Below are positions 36,841 to 47,609 of a stretch of 64,000 nt of DNA, one piece after another. The stretch is from Avena insularis. Taxonomy: Eukaryota; Streptophyta; Magnoliopsida; Poales; Poaceae. Under the pieces are notes generated by a model that saw only the letters and a list, made by a program, of their open reading frames with translations, had not been told where the DNA came from and ran no database searches. Numbering within the stretch: the stretch's first letter is position 1; the number at the start of each line of letters is the position of its first letter. The DNA is taken from assembly GCA_023614405.1 (NCBI GenBank), contig CM042688.1, forward strand, positions 375,397,331 through 375,461,330, read 5' to 3'. The position numbers were made by a program, and so were the translations under genes.

Positions 36841-38652
36841 TTATATAACTTTCTTGAGTGGGAGTTGATATTTAATAGTGCCTTCTTTCATATAAATAAT
36901 GGCACCAACAGTTCTAAGAAAAGGTCTTCCCAAAGTAATAGGACAAGAAGCATTGCATTCAACATCCAAAACATAGAAATCAACAGGAACATAGGCATTG
37001 TTAACCATAATAAGAACATCATTAATACTCCCCATGAGTTTCTGTTTAGCATTATCATCAAGTGGGACATTCAAATAGCAATCCTCAAGTGGTGGCAAAT
37101 CAAGCATATCATAAATCCTTCTAGGCATAATAGAAACACTACTATCAAGATCACATAAAGCTTTGAAATCAAAATCATTCACTTTCATATTAATGATGGG
37201 TTCCCAACCATCTTCTTGTTTTATAGGAATAGAAGCTTTATGTTTCATCTCTTCTTCTTTAATCTTTATGAGAGCATCAGTAATGTGTTTTGTAAAGGCC
37301 ATATTCATAGCACTAGCATTAAGACTTTTAGCAAGCTTTTGTAGGAACTTAATAACTTCAGAGATATTGCAACCATCAAGATCAAAATCAAATTTATCAT
37401 CTAAAGTAGTAGAACTATTACTAGCCTCAACACTAGTGGTAGTGATAGTAGAAACACTAATGTTTCTAGCAATTTCATCTTCTCTTTCCCACTTAGCATG
37501 CAATTCAGCTAATAGTCTAACATTTTCATCAATTCTTACTTGTATAGCATTAGTAGATGCAAAGGGATTATCATTAGTTTCAGGTTTAGCAGCCATTTTA
37601 TTCAAAGAAGATTGAGCTTCAGCCAGTGATGCTATATTTCTTTCAGCATTAGAGAGTTTTTCCTCAATAGTTTTATTGAAAGAAGTTTGTTTACTAATAA
37701 AGTCCCTAAGCATAACTTCAAGTTCAGAGGGAGCACTCTTATTGTTGTTGTAAGAATTTCCATAAGCATTACCATTGTTAGGAGGATATGGCTTATAATA
37801 GTTGTTACCAAAATTATTCCTGTAGGCATTGTTGCTAAAATTGTTATTTCTTGTAAAGTTCACATCAACTTGCTCTTCTTGAGCAACCAAAGAGGCTAAG
37901 GGAACATTATTTGGATCAATGTGGGCTTTCCCATTAACAAGCATAGACATAATAATATCAATCTTATCACTCAAGGAGGAGGTTTCTTCAACAGAATTTA
38001 CCTTCTTACCTTGTGGAGCTCTTTCAGTATGCCATTCAGAATAGTTAACCATCATATTATCCAGAAGCTTTGTTGCAGCACCCAAAGTAATGGTCATAAA
38101 GGCACCTCTAGCAGAAGAGTCCAATAGGTTCCTTGAAGAATAGTTCAATCCTGCATAAAAGGTTTGGATGATCATCCAAGCAGTCAGTCCATGAGTGGGA
38201 CAATTCTTTACCAAATATTTCATTCTTTCCCAAGATTGAGCAACATGTTCATTATCAAATTGTTTAAACTTCATTATTTCACTTCTCATAGATATAATCT
38301 TAGCAGGAGGATAGTATTTTCCAATGAAAGCATCTTTGCATTTAGTCCAAGAATCAATACTATTCCTAGTTAAGGAATTCAACCATTCTTTAGCTTTTCC
38401 TCTCAGAGAGAAAGGAAACAATTTCAGCTTAATAATATCTCCATCTATATCCCTATGCTTTTGCATCTCACAAAGTTCAACAAAGTTATTTAGATGAGCA
38501 GCAGCATCTTCATTACCAATACCAGAAAATTGTTCTCTCATAACTAGATTGAGTAAAGCAGGTTTTATCTCAAAGAAAGTAGCTTTAGGAACAGGTGGAG
38601 CAATAGGTGTGCTCATAAAATCATTGTTGTTGGTGCTAGTGAAGTCACACAA
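36841..38652 (-). CDS. gag: Gypsy (Athila-like) Gag-protease polyprotein, 603 aa
   Basis: The full-length open frame starts 188 bp inside the PBS. Residues about 25-190 form the retrotransposon gag domain (EIKPALLNLVMREQFSG, LFPFSLRGKAKEWLNSL, CKDAFIGKYYPP). Residues about 265-325 are an Asn/Tyr/Gly-rich linker in place of a zinc knuckle. A Lys/Glu helical region follows, and the C-terminal ~115 residues are an aspartic protease (KALCDLDSSVSIMP ... ITLGRPFLRTVGAIIYMKEG). The active-site motif, normally D-L-G-A/S-S, reads D-L-D-S-S, so the essential Gly is replaced and the protease is probably dead. The frame ends after LPLKKVI at the point where RT would follow; RT is absent. Gag would form the cytoplasmic particle. 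Confidence 0.92.
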   Translation of the reverse strand: MCDFTSTNNNDFMSTPIAPPVPKATFFEIKPALLNLVMREQFSGIGNEDAAAHLNNFVELCEMQKHRDIDGDIIKLKLFPFSLRGKAKEWLNSLTRNSIDSWTKCKDAFIGKYYPPAKIISMRSEIMKFKQFDNEHVAQSWERMKYLVKNCPTHGLTAWMIIQTFYAGLNYSSRNLLDSSARGAFMTITLGAATKLLDNMMVNYSEWHTERAPQGKKVNSVEETSSLSDKIDIIMSMLVNGKAHIDPNNVPLASLVAQEEQVDVNFTRNNNFSNNAYRNNFGNNYYKPYPPNNGNAYGNSYNNNKSAPSELEVMLRDFISKQTSFNKTIEEKLSNAERNIASLAEAQSSLNKMAAKPETNDNPFASTNAIQVRIDENVRLLAELHAKWEREDEIARNISVSTITTTSVEASNSSTTLDDKFDFDLDGCNISEVIKFLQKLAKSLNASAMNMAFTKHITDALIKIKEEEMKHKASIPIKQEDGWEPIINMKVNDFDFKALCDLDSSVSIMPRRIYDMLDLPPLEDCYLNVPLDDNAKQKLMGSINDVLIMVNNAYVPVDFYVLDVECNASCPITLGRPFLRTVGAIIYMKEGTIKYQLPLKKVI

Positions 38653-38840
38653 CTTAGTGCTTTCAAGGGTAGTTATTTTTTTTGTTTTTTTTTATAAAGA
38701 AAGCAAACTTGTAAAACTAATTTTTTTTGTGTTTTTGATAAAGAAACAAGCAAACAAAGCAAAAGTAAACTAAGAAAAACAAAAATAACAAAGTAAAGAG
38801 ATTGGTTATGAGGGACTCCCCTTGTGAAGATGTCCTTGAC

Positions 38841-38858
38841 TCCCTGGCAATGGCGCCA
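38841..38858 (-). other. Gypsy-2 PBS
   Basis: Minus-strand TGGCGCCATTGCCAGGGA lies 11 bases inside the LTR. It is the same class as the Gypsy-1 PBS with two differences from the usual TGGCGCCGTTGCCGGGGA. Confidence 0.88.
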
Positions 38859-38869
38859 GAGAAAGAGCT

Positions 38870-40459
38870 TGATGGCCCAAAATATATCGAGCTCGTTGGG
38901 GAACCCCAAGAGGAAGGTATGATGAGCACAGCAGCAAGTTTTCCCTTAGTACGAAACCAAGGTTATCAATCCAGTAGGAGCAAGGAAACACCCCAAAGGT
39001 GTTGCTAGCTGAACGTTGGCAGGGCGCACTACCGATGCCAGCAGCAACGTGGAGACCTGCACAACACAACCACAGAACTCTGTCCCCAACTTGCGATGAA
39101 GTTGTCAATCTCACCGGTTTTGCTGAAAACAAAGGATTAAATGTATCGAATGGAAGGAAGTAATAGTTTGCAGAAAGTAAACACAAAGCAGTAAATAGTT
39201 TGTAGATTGAAAGTAAAAAAATGACCGGGGTCCATAGTTCACTAGAGGTGGCTCTCCTTAAGATAGATAACATGCTGGGTGAACAAATTACAGCGGGGCA
39301 ATTGACAAACATCGAGAAAGCATACAAGCATATACTAATCATCTTGACTACTTTGAGATTCGATTGGGCATTACAACATTATACATAGACCGTCATCCAA
39401 CTGCATCTATGACTAATAATCCACCTTCAGGTTATCATCCGAACCCCCACCAGTATTTAGTTGCAAGCAACAGATTATTGCTTTACGAATTGCGTGTAAA
39501 GTAAACAATACGATTGTTCTATGAACAAAGGATTGTTGTTTTGTCCCTAGTAGCAATAGCACATCTAGTACCTTAGAGATTTCTGTCACTTCCCCAGATT
39601 ACCAGAGGCATGAACCCACTATCGAGCATAAATACTAACTCTTGGAGTTGCTAGCATCTACTTGGCCAAGATAGCTACTAACAACGGAAAGCATGCAAGA
39701 TCACAAATAACAAAGACATGATAGAATCAATAATCAATCTGAAATAGCATCTCAATATCCATCGGATCCCCGCAAACACAACATGCAGAATTACAAATAG
39801 ATGATCTTGATCATGAACGGAGCTCACAAGATCTAAACATGATAGCACAAAGGAGGAGAACCAGCCATCTAGCTACTACATGGACCCGTAGTCCAGAGAG
39901 GAACTACTCACGCATCACACCGGAGGCTTGCATGATCATGAAGAAGGCCTCCAGGGTGAATTCCCCTCTCCGGCAGGGTGCCGGGAAGAGCTTCATATCC
40001 CTCTCGATCTAGGGATGGAGATGACGGCGGCTACAGACTCTTTCGTGGAATTTTGATCGGGTACTTAGGGTTTCCGTATTAGAGGCAATATATAGGCGGA
40101 AGGAGAGGCCGAGGGGGTGCTGGAGGCGGCCAGACCACCCCCTGGCGCGGGCCAGGCCTGGCCGCATGGCTAGGTGGTGTGGCCAGGCCCCAGCCCCTCT
40201 CTATCTCGTATTCTGGCTCCAGATGTCCCCCGGTGAAATAATAACTTTGGCTTTTGTCCCGTCCAATTCCGAGAATATTCATTATCTGACTTTCCTAGAA
40301 CCAAAAACAGCAGAAAACAGGCAGCTGGCACTGTGTCTTGTTAATAGGTTAGTCTAAGAAATCACATGAAAAGTACTCCAAAGTGTGGACAAAACGTAAG
40401 AAAGTAGATAAAACCAAGCATGGAACATCAAAAATTATAGATACATTTGCAATGTATCA
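38870..40459 (-). repeat. Gypsy-2 5' LTR (1590 bp)
   Basis: Matches the 3' LTR. A likely TATA box is the minus-strand CTATATATT at 40087-40095, followed by gene-like 'aaaccctaa' leader sequence; the same box is in the other LTR near 33605-33612. Confidence 0.93.
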
Positions 40460-41038
40460 ATGGGTTTGCCCTTTTTCTCCGAACACACTCCATCATTGGA
40501 GCAAGCAAGACTGGCGATTAAGTCTGCATTTGTGTGCATACCTCGTTCTTACATCAATGCATGTGTGACCAACATATATGTAACCCAAGAAGCCTAGGCC
40601 TCATCTAGATTGAGAAGGACATGTTTCAAAAGAAAAGCAATACAATCCACTACCATTGATCAAAACAAGTACCAGTACAAGAGTATTAGTTCTACAAAAT
40701 ACTTTAATAATAGCAACATCAGCACATTTCAGAGATTCGGTAGCTTTTGAAAGATTCAGCAGTACAGGCACTCGATCTAAACAATTCCTAGTACACAGGA
40801 ATTACTACAAAATATATTAGTAGTTGCAGAACTTCATACAAAATACTCAGTAGAAATATGAAACTACTCTTAGTAGAACCTTAATCTAGCTAGGAACGAT
40901 TACATGTCCCATCATATACTCCAAACATGCATGAGAGAAAGAGAGTGGTCAGAATCACCACAAGATCTGTATGCCAACGATTCAGCGTGTCCAGGTCATG
41001 GCCGGGTAGCGCTTGCTTTCCTGCCTGGCATGCTTCTC
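40460..41038. other. Intergenic, no gene seen
   Basis: Begins with the right TSD copy (atggg). The rest is AT-rich sequence downstream (3') of the SIAH-like gene and could include its 3' UTR. No repeat or ORF that I can support. Confidence 0.5.
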
Positions 41039-42124
41039 TCATTTTACCGTCGTCTGTGGATCCTCGTAATAGGCTTTCGCCTGTTCACCCTTAGCAAGAT
41101 AGATGTAAAATTCATGGATTTTTCCAGCCATTTCCACCACTCTGATTGCGAAAGGAATCTGCCACTAAAGTAAATTAAGTAATTAATATTAGAACAGAGG
41201 GACTAAAAAGTTACATATACATTCATATTAGTATCATCAAGAGAATATTAAGATGTGATATCTCACAGTGGGTTGATGTTGTCGTCGATCCAACATTCGA
41301 ACTCCACGAGGAACTCCGACCAACAATTGAGGAGCTTGACAATAAGTCCCCGCTACCAATAGGTAATGATTGAGCGCCTCCAGCGCGGCTTCGGCCGGCA
41401 GCTGCCCAATCTTTTGCACAGAATCAAACTCGAGCGGATAGAACCCATGACAATCGACCAATGATGATATCCTCACCTCGTAGTCCTCCAATTCCCACGC
41501 CGTGGACCTTACGCGGCTGACGGACAGGACAATCTCTGTGTTGTGCTCGTCAATCTGGCCGATGAACAGCATGCCCGTCTTCCTGATGCTGATGACATTT
41601 GTTCTCCGCGAGCACCCTGTAGGCACCGGCTTAGACGGGTCCCATTGTTTGACACTGTAGAGGACTATGGGCACCTCGATCGAGTGGGTGGATTTGAGGT
41701 GCAGATACAATGTTAATTTGTTGCCGATCCAGTTGCATCCTTGCTCCGTGCAGATGAACGGGTTGTGGATGCAGGAGATCATGTGGGCATAGAGTTCGTT
41801 GAAGGAGACCACTTCCAAGCAGTTATAGTTTGGGCAGCTGTAACCTTCTCCACTGACGACTTGGCGGTGTAGCTCCTTGGAGCATGCAGCCAGCCGGACG
41901 GCGCTTTTAGCGTCGAGACGCTCAGTGATTTGGTTGATGACGTCGTCGCCGACCTTGTTAAAGCCACTGCACCACCGGCTCTCCCTCGAACCTCTCGAAA
42001 TTTTGTACAGACGATCCGCCATCATGTCGAGGAGGATTGGGGGCGAGGGCGGATCTATATAGAACTGTATGGGTTTTTTTGGAGGATAGGAGTGGTGGTC
42101 TGGAAGGAGATATGCACCGGGCAA
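41039..42124 (-). CDS. F-box-like / SIAH-type zinc-finger protein (SINA-like), two exons
   Basis: Exon 1 is 42124-41267, the intron 41266-41165 (GTGAGA...TTTAG, phase 0), and exon 2 41164-41039, ending TGA. The frame has two possible starts: ATG 42124, or ATG 42025 (MMADRL), which aligns with the paralogue's ATG at 60598; I prefer 42025. Numbered from 42124, residues 58-92 resemble an F-box-like helix set (VGDDVINQITERLDAKSAVRLAACSK). Residues 97-147 are a full SIAH-type double zinc finger: C97, C102, H114, C118, C125, C130, H142, H147. A TRAF/SINA-like beta region follows. There is no RING finger, so on its own it is probably not a standard SINA E3 ligase; substrate-adaptor activity is an inference. 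Exon 2 adds 41 residues. The frame has no stops. It lies inside the candidate CACTA block, so it may be a captured copy rather than an expressed gene. Confidence 0.72.
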
Positions 42125-43508
42125 GATAGCGAGGAAAATGCGTGATCAGCGCGGTGGAGAGGATCCCAAATGCGGCCAGGCGGCGTCGGCAAGTGTGGAT
42201 AAACTAAACGGGGATGGGGAAGATGCGATGGCTCTTTGAAAGAGGTTTTTTCTTTTCTTGTAATAAATTAACCATGTCACCTCCTGGCGCAGTATAGTCT
42301 CATCATGTCGGTTTGACTAGGCACATTATTTATTTACAGGTCCTACTATAGTACTGTTTGCATAAGTAGGAGTGCGAAGTAGGAGTAGCAGGTAGGAGTA
42401 TTACTCTACCTCCGTCCCGAGGAATAATAAGGCATCCTCATTTTGGGTGTTTTTTCTTTGACCAAGATTTACTCTAAATATATACTATAAAGAATGTTGG
42501 TAGAAAATTAGCATTACTGGAAAGTTTTACTCTACCTTCAACAGTACGAGTACTAATTTTACACAAATTAATCAAGTGTATTAGTTACTCTATTTATTCG
42601 GTCAAATTTTACACAATGTAATCAAGTATGTATCTTCTCGGCACCCCCGCGCACACCTTCTAGTTGATCTCTCCCTCGTCTAGAGTGTGGCGCTCAGCAC
42701 ATGTGCCATGGTTAGGGTTGTGAGCGGGATCCCGTGAAAGTCCTACCTCTAGTTCATTTTGAAGCTTCTATAGGAGTACTTCAAAATGAACTATAAGCGG
42801 AACTTCTGCGGGATGCCGCTTTCAACTCTTACATTGGTATGATGGCTCTGTGTCTATCTATCATGTGTTCATCAGCTACGTTGTGTTGGTGTGCAGATGA
42901 AGGAACCACTTTGGGCGTTGGGTTGGGGTGGCGGCAAAAAAGTAGTCGTGGATCAAACTTTTTGGGTTTCGATTTTTTCACTTGCTTCATCCCAAACATC
43001 GCATGGAAGGTTATTACAAGGATCAACACTCACAACACTAGAGAAGGGATATTGTACTTGGTATGTATATATAAATATATACACATAGGGAGCTCGAGAG
43101 AAGGCAGCCCGAGAGGGCTGCAGCGAAGGTTATTACAAACTACTGTAGAAGAGATTATGGGGTTAGAGAAGGCAGCCCGAGAGGGCTGCAGCGAAGAGGT
43201 GTTGAAAGCGGTTCGATGTTAGAGCAAAGTTATGAAAAAAAAGATAGAAACAGACCCGCCATAGTACCATGGCACACATGCACAGCGCCACACTATGGAC
43301 GAGGGAGATATCAGCTAGAGGATGGGTGTGATGCAGCAAAGGAGAGAGTAGTATACAATTTATTTTCCTTGCATAGAGGAGGAGTAGCACACTGTAAGGC
43401 TGTAGGAGTGAGCACCACGCTGATTTTCTTTGTTAAGCAAGTATAAGTGGACCTCATAAAAAATTAAAATTGCATCCAAGTCCATGCATTTAGCACAAGG
43501 ACCCTGAA
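42125..43508. other. Upstream region of the SIAH-like gene and start of the repeat mosaic
   Basis: The 42125-42260 segment is homologous, inverted, to 60350-60480 upstream of the paralogue, including 'ctctttgaaagaggttttttc'. At about 42408 a Stowaway-like end (ctccgtcccgaggaataata) is present without a clear partner. At about 42640-42700 and 43255-43300 there are fragments resembling the C-unit leader ('tagttgatctctccctcgtc', 'agcgccaca.tatggacgagg'). The small ORFs are not convincing. Confidence 0.55.
43096..43198. repeat. Two-copy direct repeat with a palindromic core
   Basis: 'gagaaggcagcccgagaggg' followed by 'ctgcagcgaag' occurs at about 43098-43128 and 43166-43196. Each copy contains the inverted repeat CAGCCC-gaga-GGGCTG, so each could form a small stem-loop. 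Confidence 0.8.
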
Positions 43509-43558
43509 ACTTTTGACCAATCCTTAGGAGCCTTATGTTTTGGGACGGAGCGAGGGAG
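43509..43558. mobile_element. Right-end fragment of a Stowaway MITE
   Basis: 'cttttgaccaatccttagg' through 'ggacggagcgagggag', followed by TA, equals the last ~50 bp of the intact MITE at 47348-47609. It is abruptly joined on its left to 'aaggaccctgaa', a phrase of the ~385-bp unit. Confidence 0.85.
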
Positions 43559-45027
43559 TACAGACCTAGATGCTAGAATGGAAAAGAAGATCCAACGGTT
43601 AGCAATGTTTGGATTTGCCAGTGTTGATCCAACGGTCAATGTTCAAATAAGTTAATCCTTACACTATTTAGTGGTGGTATGCATGGTATTGTAAGAGATA
43701 AGAGACAATATAAAGGTAAGATAAGAAGTACTACGAATGGCCAATCTAATGGTAGGTCTCGTAGGAGCGAGGTGATTGAGAGTTAACACGGTCGGGGGAA
43801 GTACAAGTTACATCAAGAACCTCGTAAAAAATGAAAATTACATCCAAGTCCATGCATTTTAGCACAAGGACCCTGACACTGAGCAATGAAGTACTATGTG
43901 TTTTTAGGTTTGCGCATACTAGCGTTCATCGTGCTAAAGACTATCAATAGATCGAATCTTTCTCGATGCTAAGAATGGAAAAAAATTCAACAGTTAGCAA
44001 TGTTTGGATTTGCTAGTCTTGATCCAACGGTTAATATGTTCAAAGTTAATCCCTACACTATGTAGTGGTATGGTATTATAAGAGATATGAGACAAGATAA
44101 AAGATAAGATAAGAAGTACTGCGAATGGCTGATCTTATGGTAGGTCTCGTAAGAGCGAGGTGCTTAAGACTTAACACGGTGGGTAGAATTACAATTTACA
44201 TCAAGGACCTCATAAAAAATGAAAATTTCATCCAAGTCCATGCATTTATCACAAGGACCCTGAAACCGAGTAATGAAGTACTGTGTGTTTTGAGGTTTGC
44301 ACATACTAGTGTTCATCATGCTAAAGACTATCAATAGAATCTTTATAGATGCTAAGAATGGAAAAGAAGATCCAACGGTTAGCAATGTTTGGATTTGCCA
44401 GTCTTGAGATCCAACGGTCAATGTTCAAAATAAGTTAATCCCTACACTATGTAGTGGTGGTATATATGGTATTGTAAAAGATAAGAGACAAGATAAAGAT
44501 AAGAAGTATTGTGAATGGCCGATCTAATGGTAGGTCTTGTAAGAGCGAGGTGCTCGAGTGGTGGGTGGAAGTACAAGTTACATCAAGGACCTCATAAAAA
44601 ATGAAAATTCCATCCAAGTCCGTGTATTTGGCACAAGGACCCTAAAACCTAGTAATAATGAAGTACTGTGTGTTTTGAGGTTTGCGCATACTAGTGTTCA
44701 TCATGCTAAAGACTATCAGTAGAATCTTTCTAGATGCTAAGAATGGAAAAGAATATCCAACGGTTAGAAATGTTTGGATTTGCCAGTCTTGATCCAACGG
44801 TCAATGTTCAAAGTTAATCGGTTAGCAAAGTTTGACCTAATTTCATGAAACAGTGAGCAAAGTTTGACCTAATTTCATTAAATAGTTAGGATGCAAAATC
44901 TTAGCAAGAAAATGAACCTGTCGTCAAAACTCTCAGTGGTTTCTGATATATATTAATTGACCCTTCCCCCTGATGGGTACCTCCAAGAGCTTTTTCGTAA
45001 AACTTTCAAATCGACCTACAATTTACC
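43559..45027. repeat. Block A: tandem ~385-bp units (first copy of a duplication)
   Basis: 'ccaacggttagcaatg'-type markers at about 43593, 43989, 44373 and 44757 give 384-396-bp spacing. Units carry 'cctacactatgtagtgg', 'aatggccgatctaatgg' and 'caaggaccctgaaac'. The whole block is repeated at 47610-49085 (offset about 4.05 kb) with few differences. No gene. Confidence 0.9.
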
Positions 45028-47347
45028 TGTAGATGACCTTACTCGTTCGGGTTGAAATAAACCCAATAATGTCCATACACATGGTAGGACAATATTGTGA
45101 AGCTATTTACCAAAACTTATCTAATCCCATGATTACAGTTTTCATGGCACGTGGTGCACAAGACATGATAGGACATCATGAGTAAAACTTTTGTTTTTTG
45201 TTTTTCGTTTATTCAATGTGATCAATGTTCAAAACGGGTTCAAAATTGCCTTCCCTCCCGATGTTTGGCTGATCTTTTGGATAACCTTCCCTCCTGATGT
45301 TTGGGAAGCAAGTGAAAATTTCGAAAACCGGAAAACTTTGAATTTTTGTGCCGCCAAGGACCAAAGTGGTTTCCTTCCTATGTACTCCTCCTCGTCCCTA
45401 CTCCACACAAACGCGCGGCTGCTGGACACGCTAGAGACACAGAGCCGCCATACCAAGGCACACGTGCGCAGCGCCACGCTGTGGACGAGGGGAAAGAGAT
45501 CAGCCGGACCGGTGCGCGAGGGGAAAGGGGAGGAGATATGGAGCATAGGGAAGGAGAGAGAAAACAAACGATTTGTTTTGAGTGCATAGGTCCTGAAATT
45601 TACTACTAGTAGAGTGTACACTGTAAGTCCACAGGAGTACCTCGTGTCAGAAACCCATCATAACTTTGCTCTGACATGGAACCGCCTTCAACTTCTCTTT
45701 GCTGCTGCCCTCTTCCCCTGCCAACGTTTTATTCTCTCAGCATGTACAGCGTGTGGACAGAGGTGACCATATGTCTAAGCAAAAATGTATACATACTACT
45801 CCTACATTGTGTAAAAAAGCACACCTTAATAAATCTCAGATAGTAAATCGTATGACATATCATCACTATATAAAATTATAAATGGCACAAAAAATTATAA
45901 ATTTAATAAACATCTATAAATTATGGGTGTATATTTGGTCCTTGTACTTTGTATCATCATGTGTAGAAGTCAAAGATTATTAACTACCTAACACTTGAAA
46001 TTTTTGGTAACATGGTCTATATAAACGAGGGAGAAGATTATAGTATGATCGAGAAGTGTGTTTGGAGAGGTTTATGCATAGTGCATTCATTGTGTTCAAG
46101 ACTATCAATAGAATCTTCTAGATGCTAGAATGGAAAAGAAGATCCAATGGCTAGAAATGCTGGGATTCACGAGTCTTGATCCAACGGTCAACATTCAAAG
46201 TTATTTGTACACTATATAGTGGTTTGTAATGAAGACTATCAATAGAATCTTCAAGATGCTAGAATGGAAAAGAAGATCCAGTGACTGGAAATGTTGGGAT
46301 TCGCAAGTCTTGATCCAACGGTCAATATTCAAAGTTGTTTATACACTATATAGTGGCAATATCATGTAGAAGTCAACGATTATTAGCTACTAGTAAGTTG
46401 CACGTGAGACTCAGATAGTAGACGTATGACATATCATCACTATATACAATTATAATTGGTAAAGCACAAAAAATTATAAATTTGATCAACATCTATAAAG
46501 TATGGGTGTACATTTGGTCCTTGTACTTTGTATCATCATGTAGAAGTCAAAGATTATTAGCTAGCTAACACATGATTTTTTGATAACATGGTCTAGAGAA
46601 ACAAGGGAGAAGCTTCTAGTATGATGGAGAAGTGTGTTTTGAGGTTTGTGCATAGCATTCATTATGTTGAAGACTATCAATAGAATCTTCTAGATGCTAG
46701 AATGGAAAATAAGATCCAATGGCTAGAAATGCTGGGATTCGCGAGCCTTGATCCAACGGTCAACATTCGAAGTTATCCGTACACTATATAGTGGTAAGAT
46801 AAGATAAGATCATGTAGAAGTCAACGATTATTAGCTACGAGGGAGAAGATTCTAGTATGATGGTGAAGTGTGTTTTAAGGTTTGTGCATAGCATTCATTA
46901 TGCTGAAGACTATCAATAGAATCTTCTAGATGCTAGAATGGAAAAGAAGATCCAACGGCTGGAAATGTTGGGATTCACGAGTCTTGATCCAACGGTCAAT
47001 ATTCAAAGTTATTCGTACACTATGTAGTCGTAAGATAAGATAAGATAAGATATTTCTATCTCTACTACTATAATGGAGTAGTTTTGAATCGGATCCATAG
47101 CACCAATCCTGACCGTTGGGCTGTTGGATCCAATGGTTCAGAGAAGCTGGATTCGTGTTGAATAGTACCTAGAGAAAACTCCACCATGCATGTCACCACC
47201 CCCAAAATTTCATAGCAAAGTAGATTATATTCTCGCTACTTATACTACTATAGTGGAGCAGTTTTGAATTGGATCCATAGCACTAATCATGACCGTTGAG
47301 CTGTTAGATCCAATGGTTCAGAGCAACTGGATTCGTGTTGAATAGTA
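45028..47347. repeat. Block B: mosaic repeat block (first copy)
   Basis: It begins with 'tgaccttactcgttcgggtt' and ends at the TA before the MITE. It matches block B' (53920-55695) along its length, except for about 570 extra bases (46220-46790) that are one more internal unit. It contains 'gatccaacggtcaacattc' units and, near its end, a 'gataagataagataagat' microsatellite (about 47033-47052) and two ~180-bp-spaced copies of 'ggatccatagcac'. ORFs near 45191-45620 are open on both strands and occur again, broken, in B'; I see no product. Confidence 0.85.
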
Positions 47348-47609
47348 CTCCCTCCGCCAAAATATAAGGCGCCTAAGGATTAGTCAAAAGTCAACATTTT
47401 TTAAGTTTGACCATGATTATACACAAAAATATAAAAATTTAGAGTACTAAATTAATATCAATAGATTCACCATAAAGTATATTTTCTTAATATGTCCATT
47501 CAATATTGTAGATGTAGATATTTATTTTCTAAATATTTCGTCAAAGTTAGAAAGGTTTGACTTTTGACCAATCCTTAGGCGCCTTATGTTTTGGGACGGA
47601 GAGAGGGAG
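47348..47609. mobile_element. Intact Stowaway-type MITE (262 bp)
   Basis: Ends are CTCCCTCCGCCAAAATATAA and its inverted counterpart (ttatgttttgggacggagagagggag), flanked by TA on both sides (47346-47347 and 47610-47611). Near-terminal inverted repeats extend through 'ggcgcctaagga' / 'tccttaggcgcc' and 'gtcaaaagtcaa' / 'tttgacttttgac'. It sits exactly at the junction of blocks B and A'. Confidence 0.92.

Larger units (their letters stand above)
32393..40459 (-). mobile_element. Gypsy-2: gag-only Gypsy LTR retrotransposon
   Basis: It has LTRs at 32393-33977 and 38870-40459 and a perfect 5-bp TSD atggg at 32388-32392 and 40460-40464. The minus-strand order is 5' LTR, PBS, gag-protease ORF, about 2.9 kb non-coding DNA, a PPT-like tract (aagcttggggatgt) and 3' LTR. 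No RT, RNase H or integrase is present, so it could move only with help. The 3' half and the U3 part of the LTRs are shared with Gypsy-1. The 8067-bp element has no further insertion. Confidence 0.95.

Noticed and set aside
45191..45621. 132- and 130-codon ORFs on opposite strands
   Set aside because: Mutual shadows within block B; the B' copy (54099-54523) breaks and shifts them, showing no protein constraint.
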